DNA from: an uncultured Psychrobacter sp.
GTDB lineage: Bacteria; Pseudomonadota; Gammaproteobacteria; Pseudomonadales; Moraxellaceae
Reading direction: 5' to 3'
NCBI GenBank assembly: GCA_947495055.1
Contig: CANLXO010000004.1
Span: 124,001 to 188,000 of the forward strand
DNA length: 64,000 bases
The notes beneath the pieces were generated by a model that made no database searches, was not told where the DNA came from, and saw only the letters and a program-made list of their open reading frames with translations. A program made the position numbers and the translations under genes. Below, piece by piece: positions 1-8,300 of this stretch (position 1 is its first letter; every line of letters begins with the position of its first letter).

Positions 1-128
1 TCAATAAAGAGCGACTAGAGCAGGCTAGATATGCTCGATATGACTATAACGATGCTTATGACGCGGTGGAAGATCCTTATGAGTATGAAAATGATGAATA
101 CGAGGTTGACGACAATAATCAATTTTAA
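1..128 (+). CDS. C-terminal end of an acidic, Tyr/Asp-rich protein (partial)
   Basis: An open frame enters from the left edge and stops with TAA at 126-128; only about 41 residues are visible. The visible tail is rich in Tyr, Asp, Glu and Asn (it ends DDNNQF), with many YD/YE pairs. A similar Tyr/Asp/Glu-rich stretch (EEYDDAEYSS) occurs inside the next gene, which starts 58 bp downstream in the same direction, so the two may be related or co-transcribed. No function can be assigned from the tail alone. Confidence 0.6.
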   Translation, partial: NKERLEQARYARYDYNDAYDAVEDPYEYENDEYEVDDNNQF

Positions 129-186
129 GCATGACAAACTCGTATTTTAAAACGTATTCAAGATAAAAAATATTAAGGATAAAGCC

Positions 187-1932
187 ATGAACCGCAATAT
201 TAATACTGACATCAACACCGAACTAGCACGCTCGTCTGATCATCCAAAACGCAGCACAAGAGTACTTATGCTTAGCGCTGCATTATCTACGGCGATTATA
301 GCGACTGGCTGTCAATCTACTAGCGGGGGTCAAGGTACAGTAGCCATCAATCAAACACCAGCAGCTGCCAAAACAGCACTCGCGGCTGCCCTGCAAAAAC
401 AGCGCCGTCAGTCCTTTGCTTATCATAGTAACCTTGAGATTAGTAATGAGCAGAAGTTCTTAAATATAGATAAATCTCAACTCGTCGCCTCAGAATATGT
501 AGATGCGCACTGCGAAGAAACCCACGACAAGGCTTATGCCGCCCTTATAGAGCAGGCCCAGACCGCAGGAAAAACGATTGAATCGGCGGATTATGCGCCG
601 CAGCGCAGCGCTATTAAGCAGTCTTATTTGGCTTGTGATGAGGCTTATCGGGCATGGGATGAGAGTCAGTATAATAGCGCCGCTTTTGAGGACAGCGATG
701 TCTATGAAGAATACGATGATGCCGAGTATAGTTCTGCATATAAGGCGCTGGACGATACAACATATGTAGAGGAAGTAGGCGCCACCGTTACAGAGAGTAG
801 GGTGATTAAGGGAGGCGCTATAGCCAGTGATAGCAATGATAAAGTCTCGCCTTATTATCAAGAGCTGTTTGACAATTATGATAATAAAACCACGAAGCAA
901 AATGTGAGAAATGCTCAGTTGCTTGACGCCTATTTGTTAAAGCCTCTATCTATCAATGCGCAAGGCGTCTATCAGCCGGTCGCAGGCAAGATCACTATGC
1001 TTAGTAGCATGCAGTACAAAGGACGCAATCATCACAGCAGCATCAACCAGCCCATTTATTTCGATGCAAAAGAAGGCGCTATCTACTTTTGGGCGGACAA
1101 TATCGCGATGCTCAACTCTGAGCTATTTGATAACAAGCTCGGTACGCAGTGGCAAAATAAGTGGCTTAAGCTCACGCTTAATGATGGGACTTTGCCTAAA
1201 GACTTTGGTCGAACAGTGATTAAAAGTCATTTTGACGCATTAGATCGCACTTTTGAGACAGCGCCTGTGAGCCAGTTTGATTATGTCACTCCGCAATCTC
1301 TGAGCGCTGTGTCTCCTAAGTATCCAGCGGCGCAACTTGCTCCGATGTTAAAAACGCCACAGATTATTCGCCGCGCTCAAAGCACAGCAAGCTATGAGCA
1401 GTTTTATCAGGACTACATGAGTATAGTGTATGAGACAATAACCACACAGTACCCAGATTTAGTGACTGATAGCGAATTGGGTAGTGATGTCTTTGACCCA
1501 AGCGGCAAGTCATTAACCAGTAAGGCGGTCGTGCAGCAAATACTATCTATTATAAAAAGCGAGATAACAGGCGATGAAAGCGCAATAGCATCACAAAACA
1601 GTAATACAGCAATTCTAGAGCTATACGGTTTAGATAATCGCGGCCGTATTAAGTGGCAGCATATGCGTAACCAAGATATGGGCTTGCAAGACTCAACTAG
1701 AGGTATCACCATTGATGTCTTGCAGCAGTATGCACCGATAACCTTGCAAACGATTGCCTATCCCAGCTTGCCTGCCGATGTCCAAGAGCCTAAAGCTAGT
1801 AACAGTGTCGATATTAGAGACTATAGTCGTGAGCTTATAGAGTCCTACCGCCAAGGTAATGGTACGGCACTGGGCAAAATGCTATTTAGAATGCTGCCTA
1901 TGAGTCAAGAGCGTCTAGAGAGTCTTGACTAG
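187..1932 (+). CDS. Large lipoprotein of unknown function
   Basis: The 581-residue protein starts at an ATG preceded by AAGGA seven bases upstream. Its N-terminus has a basic stretch, a hydrophobic segment and a lipobox ending IIATGC, so Cys42 is the likely lipidated residue after signal peptidase II cleavage. This predicts an envelope lipoprotein. Residues about 150-200 are rich in Asp, Glu and Tyr. The C-terminal half is more ordinary and could be a globular domain (for example around the GRIKWQHMRNQ segment), but I do not recognise a family. A terminator-like hairpin follows directly. It may be co-transcribed with the truncated upstream gene. The lipoprotein call is well supported; the function is unknown. 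Confidence 0.85.
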   Translation: MNRNINTDINTELARSSDHPKRSTRVLMLSAALSTAIIATGCQSTSGGQGTVAINQTPAAAKTALAAALQKQRRQSFAYHSNLEISNEQKFLNIDKSQLVASEYVDAHCEETHDKAYAALIEQAQTAGKTIESADYAPQRSAIKQSYLACDEAYRAWDESQYNSAAFEDSDVYEEYDDAEYSSAYKALDDTTYVEEVGATVTESRVIKGGAIASDSNDKVSPYYQELFDNYDNKTTKQNVRNAQLLDAYLLKPLSINAQGVYQPVAGKITMLSSMQYKGRNHHSSINQPIYFDAKEGAIYFWADNIAMLNSELFDNKLGTQWQNKWLKLTLNDGTLPKDFGRTVIKSHFDALDRTFETAPVSQFDYVTPQSLSAVSPKYPAAQLAPMLKTPQIIRRAQSTASYEQFYQDYMSIVYETITTQYPDLVTDSELGSDVFDPSGKSLTSKAVVQQILSIIKSEITGDESAIASQNSNTAILELYGLDNRGRIKWQHMRNQDMGLQDSTRGITIDVLQQYAPITLQTIAYPSLPADVQEPKASNSVDIRDYSRELIESYRQGNGTALGKMLFRMLPMSQERLESLD

Positions 1933-1969
1933 GGTATAACACTCGATAAAAAGTCTAATGATTTATAAC

Positions 1970-2000
1970 AAAAGCGCATCGTCCAAACGGTGCGCTTTTT
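1970..2000 (+). terminator. Rho-independent terminator after the lipoprotein gene
   Basis: The arms AAAAGCGCA (1970-1978) and TGCGCTTTT (1991-1999) form a perfect 9-bp stem with a 12-nt loop ending in a T-run. It lies 38 bp after the stop codon of the lipoprotein gene. Confidence 0.8.
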
Positions 2001-2057
2001 GGTGACTGATTTAAAGTTAGACTTAAGTTTAATTTAGCGTTTAGTTCAACTTAGCGT

Positions 2058-2606
2058 TTAGTTCTGCATGTTACCACTGTGACCGCCTTTTGCTATTCTA
2101 TCAGCCTTTATTGTCTCTAGCTGTTGACGCTGCTGGGCGGTAAGTACTTGCATGATCGCATTATGCTTTTGCATACGACTACCTGTGTTGGTCTGTCTGA
2201 TGGCTTTGATTTGCGTTTGTTGCGCCGTCGTCAAATTCAGCTGTGCAAAAGGACTGTTTTTACCGTCCATTTGGTGCCCGCGGCGATGACCTTTACCTTG
2301 CTTCTCTGATGTCATCGTTGCCAGTTGTGCGCGCTGCTCGGGGGTCAATATATTGAGCATCGCCTCGCGATTTTGCATACGATTGTTTTTATTGTTTTGT
2401 TTAAGGGCTTGCAGTTGTGCTTGCTGCGCTGCGCTCAAATTAAGCTGTGACATAAATCCTCTACTGCCGTCTTTCATGCCGCCTTTATGCTGCTTTTGCA
2501 TCTGAGTGGTCGCTGGCGTGTCGGTATTAGCACCTACGCTAGTACAAGCTGTTAAGGCAAAGACGCTAGAGGTAGCAAGTGCGGCGCCTAATAGTAATTT
2601 TTTCAT
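2058..2606 (-). CDS. Spy/CpxP-like periplasmic lipoprotein
   Basis: This 182-residue protein has a signal peptide ending in a lipobox (ALTAC, Cys21), so it is probably a lipoprotein. After a Gln/Lys/Gly-rich linker it carries two copies of a helical unit of the LTxxQ type: LNLSAAQQ and ILTPEQR, then LNLTTAQQ and VLTAQQR. The LTxxQ motif is the hallmark of the Spy/CpxP family of periplasmic chaperones and stress sensors. It is divergent from a CpxR/CpxA-like pair, the same arrangement as E. coli cpxP and cpxRA, which suggests that it is a target and possibly a feedback inhibitor of that system. The start has AAGGA six bases upstream. The lipobox and the Gln/Lys/Arg-rich composition differ from E. 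coli CpxP. Confidence 0.8.
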   Translation of the reverse strand: MKKLLLGAALATSSVFALTACTSVGANTDTPATTQMQKQHKGGMKDGSRGFMSQLNLSAAQQAQLQALKQNNKNNRMQNREAMLNILTPEQRAQLATMTSEKQGKGHRRGHQMDGKNSPFAQLNLTTAQQTQIKAIRQTNTGSRMQKHNAIMQVLTAQQRQQLETIKADRIAKGGHSGNMQN

Positions 2607-2670
2607 TGTGATTCCTTAATAATTAAATAAATACAGGACTAAATAGTATAGCCAACGGACATAAAATTTC

Positions 2671-2690
2671 GTCTTATAGGACAATAAGAC
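2671..2690. promoter_or_regulatory. Perfect inverted repeat in the spy-like/cpxR intergenic region
   Basis: GTCTTAT (2671-2677) and ATAAGAC (2684-2690) are perfect 7-bp arms around a 6-bp spacer. It sits between two divergent genes, about 65 bp from the Spy-like start, so it is a candidate operator. It does not match the E. coli CpxR direct repeat GTAAA-N5-GTAAA. Confidence 0.4.
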
Positions 2691-2721
2691 TGAAACTATA
2701 ATACGACAGGCGAAAGTTGCG

Positions 2722-2737
2722 ATACTTTATAAAGTAT
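2722..2737. promoter_or_regulatory. 16-bp perfect palindrome upstream of the response regulator gene
   Basis: ATACTTTATAAAGTAT is a perfect palindrome about 78 bp upstream of the response-regulator start and about 115 bp upstream of the Spy-like start. Its position suggests an operator for one or both divergent genes; the binding protein is unknown. Confidence 0.4.
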
Positions 2738-2814
2738 TAAGAAAGGTAACGTTTGTCACTCAGGCGGCGCATAACAGATGATAATATAGAGGGTATAGCG
2801 ATGAGGAGATAAAT

Positions 2815-3501
2815 ATGACAAAAATACTATTAGGCGATGATGATGAAGAATTGACGCAGTTGTTGCAAGAGTATTTGCAAAATCATGGTATCGACTGCGA
2901 CTGCGTTCATGATGGCGAAGCGGTCATACATAAACTTAGATCGACAAAACATAGCGCTTTGAACTACGATCTACTGGTACTAGATATCATGATGCCAAAG
3001 CTAGATGGGCTCTCAGTGCTACGTCAATTGCCCGCCATCAGTGATATCCCTGTCATTATGCTAACTGCAAAAGGCGAGGAGATTGACCGTATTATTGGTC
3101 TTGAGCTGGGCGCTGATGACTATATTACCAAGCCTTGCAATCCTCGTGAGCTTTTGGCACGGATTAATGCAGTCATCAAACGTACGAATACGCCTGTCCT
3201 AGATCACACGCCGCTACCTGAGAGCCGTTTGTACTTAGATCAAAGTCAGCGATTGTGCCAGATAGATGGCGTGGAGCTACAAGTAACCGGAACAGAGTTT
3301 GATTTGTTACTCGCGCTACTTAAGCGAAAGGGCGAAGTAGTCAGTAAATCTTGGTTGTCCGAGCACGTCTTGCAGCGCGTACTACAACCCTTTGATCGCA
3401 GTCTGGATGTGCATGTCTCACGCCTGCGCAAAAAACTTCAACCCTTCCATGATGAGCCGATTAAAGCGATTCGGGGTAAAGGGTATCAGCTGGTCTTATA
3501 A
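2815..3501 (+). CDS. cpxR: CpxR-like response regulator (OmpR family)
   Basis: The 228-residue protein has an N-terminal receiver domain with the acidic pocket DDD (residues 8-10), phosphoacceptor Asp57 (VLDIMMP), a conserved Thr/Ala switch (LTAKG) and Lys in ITKP. The C-terminal winged-helix DNA-binding domain is of the OmpR type (SLDVHVSRLRKKL, IRGKGYQL). The ATG has GAGGAG six bases upstream. The stop codon overlaps the start of the kinase gene by one base (TAATG), so the two are translationally coupled. Together with a divergent Spy/CpxP-like gene this points to a Cpx-type envelope-stress system. The family call is firm; the exact signal, and orthology to CpxR rather than another OmpR-family regulator, are inferred from context. 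Confidence 0.85.
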   Translation: MTKILLGDDDEELTQLLQEYLQNHGIDCDCVHDGEAVIHKLRSTKHSALNYDLLVLDIMMPKLDGLSVLRQLPAISDIPVIMLTAKGEEIDRIIGLELGADDYITKPCNPRELLARINAVIKRTNTPVLDHTPLPESRLYLDQSQRLCQIDGVELQVTGTEFDLLLALLKRKGEVVSKSWLSEHVLQRVLQPFDRSLDVHVSRLRKKLQPFHDEPIKAIRGKGYQLVL

Positions 3502-5051
3502 TGACAACATCTACTCGATTTAAACCAAGAATAACGCTGTTCTGGCGTCTGTTTTTGAGTTTGCTACTGACCATTTTGCTAACCTCTGTGCTATCCATTG
3601 TGCTCGAGCGCGCGCTTAACGAAAGAGCGCTCAATGCCCGTATGGATAGCCAAATTGAGCGCTTGCTTGTTAAGCGTGAAGTGGTAGCTCAGGTACTCAA
3701 GACAGGCGATCTTGCGAGCGTGCGACAAATGTACCGACAAGATCGACCCCTTATGTCACAGATACGAATCTATGACGAACAAGGAGCGACATTGTTCCCG
3801 CGCTATAGAGATCGCAGCGAGCAGATGCAAAGACGTGAGCGAGGGCATCAGCAGTCTATGAGTCCCTTGTCACCATCTAACAGATCTGATGATGACTTAG
3901 GCCACGATAATAGCCGTCACAATCAAGCTGACGTTACCAATAGACCTTCCATATTACCTAGTATCTTACAGCCAGTAATGCCTAGTGATATGGCAATAAC
4001 CAACAGTAGCGAGCGTCCAGAACTGGCTGATAAAGAGGTGATCTTACCAGACGGTCAGGCGGTCATTATACAATTGCGCCCGCAGCTGCGTTTTGCTGAT
4101 GTTATCGCCTTGCAGCGAGGTCATTTTCCCATACGTTTATTACTGATATTAGTGTTTGGTGTCTTGGTCTGTATTTGGCTTAGTCGTACCCTCACAAAAC
4201 GTATTCGCCGCGTGCAGCTAAGCGTACACCGTATGACAAATGGTGATTATCAAGCATCTCCTAACTTATCAAAGATGGGCGATGATGAGATAGGATTGTT
4301 AGCAAAAGATGTCGCCACATTATCTACTCGTCTTGCAGAGAGTGAGCTTGCGCGCAAGCAAATGCTCAGTGATATATCGCACGAGCTACGCTCGCCGCTC
4401 GCACGCCTTGAGGTTGCTACCGAGCTGACTCGCGACTTTGCACCAACGGCTCATCGCTATCTTGATCGTATCGATAAGGAGTCTGCAAGAATGAACGAGC
4501 TGATTGAGCAAATCATTCATATCCAGTCGCTACAGATGCAGCAGTACACTAGCAATAGTGTAGAGGAGGAGGTCGATATCGCTGAGATTATCAGTGAGAT
4601 TGGGCAGGATGTGTGTTTTGAATTTCAGCAAAAAAACATCAACTGGCAATGGCAACCACCGACATTTGCCTCGATCGTCAGGGGCAACCAAGAGCAATTG
4701 CATAGCGCGCTTGAAAATATTATTCGTAATGCATTTATGCATACATCGCCAAAATCAGCGGTAAGCGTTCAAATAATACAGGCGCTATTAGACAATCGCA
4801 TACCTGCGATAAAAATCATCGTAATGGACGAGGGCGGAGGCATTGCCGATGCGGATCTGAAGCGTATTTTTCAGCCCTTTGTACGCCTAGATGCTGCTCG
4901 ACACCGCGAAACGGGTGGCTATGGTCTTGGTCTTGCTATCGTACAGGCGGTGGTCATGGCTCACAAAGGTAAGGTGAGTGTGAGCAATCGACAAGATGGT
5001 AGAGATGGGCTCGTAGTGGAGGTGGTGCTACCGCTTGAGAGTCATAAATAA
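3501..5051 (+). CDS. cpxA: CpxA-like sensor histidine kinase
   Basis: The 516-residue inner-membrane kinase has one transmembrane helix near residues 12-30, a periplasmic region of about 170 residues, a second helix around residues 210-228 (LLLILVFGVLVCIWL), a HAMP linker, and the dimerisation/phosphoacceptor helix SDISHELRSP with His294. The catalytic domain shows the N-box (NIIRNAF), the G1 box (DEGGGIAD) and the G2 box (GGYGLGLAIV). The periplasmic part includes a low-complexity Ser/Asp/Asn/His stretch (about residues 115-150) that makes it longer than E. coli CpxA (457 residues). It is coupled to the upstream regulator by a one-base overlap. It should phosphorylate that regulator in response to envelope stress; the precise signal is not visible. 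Confidence 0.85.
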   Translation: MTTSTRFKPRITLFWRLFLSLLLTILLTSVLSIVLERALNERALNARMDSQIERLLVKREVVAQVLKTGDLASVRQMYRQDRPLMSQIRIYDEQGATLFPRYRDRSEQMQRRERGHQQSMSPLSPSNRSDDDLGHDNSRHNQADVTNRPSILPSILQPVMPSDMAITNSSERPELADKEVILPDGQAVIIQLRPQLRFADVIALQRGHFPIRLLLILVFGVLVCIWLSRTLTKRIRRVQLSVHRMTNGDYQASPNLSKMGDDEIGLLAKDVATLSTRLAESELARKQMLSDISHELRSPLARLEVATELTRDFAPTAHRYLDRIDKESARMNELIEQIIHIQSLQMQQYTSNSVEEEVDIAEIISEIGQDVCFEFQQKNINWQWQPPTFASIVRGNQEQLHSALENIIRNAFMHTSPKSAVSVQIIQALLDNRIPAIKIIVMDEGGGIADADLKRIFQPFVRLDAARHRETGGYGLGLAIVQAVVMAHKGKVSVSNRQDGRDGLVVEVVLPLESHK

Positions 5052-5385
5052 ACAAGGCATATTATATATTGTACTCAAGTATATTTCCGTTTTTACTTCC
5101 AGTAGCCCTAAAATCTCCATGAAAAGTCAAGTCTAAACAAGAGCCTACATATATATTCAATATATTGCATATTTTCCGACGAACGGTAGTTAAATGCAAA
5201 TTTATTAATTGATTACCTCTTTATATTCATTTATTGTTATATAAAGAGAGTAATAATTGTGATGCAACTTAAACATCTAGCTTTGTGACTTCGATGTTTG
5301 AATAAGTTTGTATCTATCCGCGTTTTTACTCTCTACAACATGAGTTTGAGTTTATACCTGTTCATTATGTAAGGGAGTACATATC
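5052..5385. other. Intergenic region / leader of the adhesin gene
   Basis: These 334 AT-rich bases hold no ORF I can support. Near the 3' end, AAACATC (5271-5277) and GATGTTT (5293-5299) form a perfect 7-bp inverted repeat with a 15-nt spacer, which could be an mRNA hairpin or operator. A strong Shine-Dalgarno, GGGAG, lies eight bases before the adhesin ATG. No clear terminator was seen after the kinase gene. Confidence 0.4.
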
Positions 5386-8300
5386 ATGAACCGCAATTTT
5401 AAAGTTATCTGGAATGAAGCATTGGGCTGCTTTACGGCTGTTGCTGAGTATGCCAAAGCACGCGGCAAATCATCAAAATCTAGCGTGAGTGCCAATGCAA
5501 GTATTAACACTAGTGCTAGCTTGTCTTCTGTTAATACTCTACGCCTGAGTACTATAGGACTTGGATTATTGGCAGCTGGGTTAACTATTCCTGCCGCTGC
5601 TAATGGTTATTACTACTACTACCCTAGTGGAATGAACTTCGCTGGAGATGATGCAACACCAAAAGTATATATAAGCACTACTTATAGAAACCAGACACTA
5701 AAAGTTCAGGGTGACGAAACCGTAGCTGGCGATTCAAATACTAAGAATATTAGCGTTGCTGCTAACAGTAGCGATAAATCCTTGACTGTAAAGCTTGATG
5801 AAGACGTCAACTTAGGTACGGATGGTAGCCTCAAAATAGGGGATACTCTGGTTGATAGCTCCGGTATTATGGTGAAAGCCATTGATCCTAACAACAATGT
5901 CGTACTCAGCAATAGTGGTTTAAACAACGGCAATAACAGAATCATTAATGTAGAAGACGGGATTGGTCCAAAAGATGCGGTGAATGTAAGTCAGCTTGAT
6001 AGTAGTATCGCTGAGAATAAGGTGAAGTACTATAGTGTCAATTCAGACGGCGGCACTAATGACTTGAATGAAGGTGCAACGGGTCAAAATGCGATGGCTA
6101 TGGGGAGAAACGCCCGTGCTATAGGTAGTCAAACCATTGCTATTGGTAGCGCCTCTAGTGGTCAAGATACAATAGCTAAAGGTGCACAATCTATTGCGAT
6201 TGGTGCAAACGTTGTGTCTATAGGGGCATCCTCTATCGCTATTGGTGGCGATGATCTAGATTTGGCTTCAAAATATAATATAGATGGTAGTGATATTGCT
6301 GCTGCTCTAAATAGTGGCACAGTCAATACTGTCTTTAATGAGTATGCTGGTCGCGATTTATTAGATCCTAATAATCGTTTTGCAGGATATACTCAAACAC
6401 TTGGCGCAGCCTCTATAGCAATCGGTGCTAAATCACGCTCAAATGGTCATCTAGCAACTGCTGTAGGAATACACTCAGATGCATCTGGTACCGCATCTTC
6501 GGCATTTGGTATCGCTGCAACAGCCAGTGAAAAGGGCGCATCAGCGTTAGGTTCGGGTGCAAATGCCTCTGCTGTAAACGGTGTTGCCCTAGGTTCAAAA
6601 TCAGTAGCTAATATCGCAGGAGGCGCAGGTACTGAAGGCTTTGTTCCGGCAGGCGCAACGCTCGCTGATCAAAATATTATTACTTCAACTAGAAGTGAAT
6701 CCCTTGGTGCAGTGTCTGTCGGTAATGATACCGATGGTAATCGTCAGATCGTCAAAGTTGCCGCAGGTAAAAATAATAGTGATGCGGTCAACGTCGCTCA
6801 GTTAAAAGGTCTCTCAAACGTCGTAGACCTCGGTCTAAACTTCGGCGCTGACAGTGGCAATACCGTCAAGCGAGAATTGGGTCAAACCTTCAACATCAAT
6901 GGCGACAGTAAAAACATCAGCACCGTTACAACCGCAAATGGTGTCAACGTACAGATGAGTGATACACCCACCTTTACCAAAGTCACCCTCATCGACGCTC
7001 CTACAGTAGGGACTGATGCCACCAACAAAACCTACGTTGATGGCACCCGTACCCAAGTGACCTCGAACAACAACTCTATCAGCGTCAGCGAAACCGCATC
7101 AGGAGATGCTAGAGTGTTCGACCTCTCTGTAGACGCACAGTCACTCAGTGAAAGTGCCCAGTCTCCAGTCGTCTATACTGATGCTACGGGCAACAAACTC
7201 TACAAGCAGACCGATGGTAGCTTCAACACCAACCCTGATGGTAGTGGCGACCTTGTCACAGCAATCGACGTAATCGCCTCTATGCAATCAGCGACTGGTA
7301 GCACCAGTACCCCAACCACGCTGAGCAACATCGCAGCTGGTAGTTTGGCAAGTGACTCAACCGACGCGGTTAACGGTAGCCAGTTGTACACCACCAACCA
7401 AAACGTCAGTACCAACGAAGGCAATATCACAACTAACAGAGACAACATCGCTAAGGGTATCAAGTTTAATGTCAACGACTCCTTGCAAAAGACCTTTGAC
7501 TTGGGCGAAGAGATTAAGCTAAATACAGACAATAACCTAACCACGACGCTATTGTCTACCAATGACGGTATCGAGCTTGGATTGGCACCGAACCTAACCG
7601 GTTTAATCAGTGCAGACTTTGGTGGCGTCAACATCTCAACTGAAGGTATTGACCTGAACAACAATCAAATCACAGGTTTAGGTAGTGCAGGTGACATCAC
7701 ACTAGCAACTAACGAGAAAAATGCGGTTAATGCAGGTGATCTAAACAATGCCGTTGGCGGCGTTACCAGTCTTGGCTTTGCATTACGAGCCGCTGACACT
7801 AATGAAGTACAGCGCAATCTAGGTGATGCGGTCGACATTGTTGGTTCAAACAACAACATCACTACTCAAGTCATCGATGACAAGATAGCCATCAAACTCA
7901 ATAACAATCTAAACCTAGGAGCGCTTGGTACTGTCAAGACAGGGGGTAACGTAATACTTAATACTGTTGTCACTCCTTTAGGTGTCTCAGTCACAGGTCT
8001 TAATCCACTTAACCCTGTAACCCTGACTGCTGCAGGTCTAAACAATGCGGGTAAAAAGATCATCAATGTCAAAGACGGAGCGGTTACTAGCAGTAGCCAA
8101 GATGCGGTTAACGGTAGCCAGTTGTATACCACCAACCAAAACGTCAGCACCAACGAAGGCAACATCACAACCAACAGAGACAACATCGCTAAGGGTATCA
8201 AGTTTAATGTCAACGACTCCTTGCAAAAGACCTTTGACTTGGGCGAAGAGATTAAGCTAAACACAGACAATAACCTAACCACGACGCTATTGTCTACCAA

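Noticed and set aside
490..900. Minus-strand 136-codon frame inside the lipoprotein gene
   Set aside because: Ile/Leu-rich antisense shadow with no start signal; the plus-strand gene is well supported by lipobox and Shine-Dalgarno.
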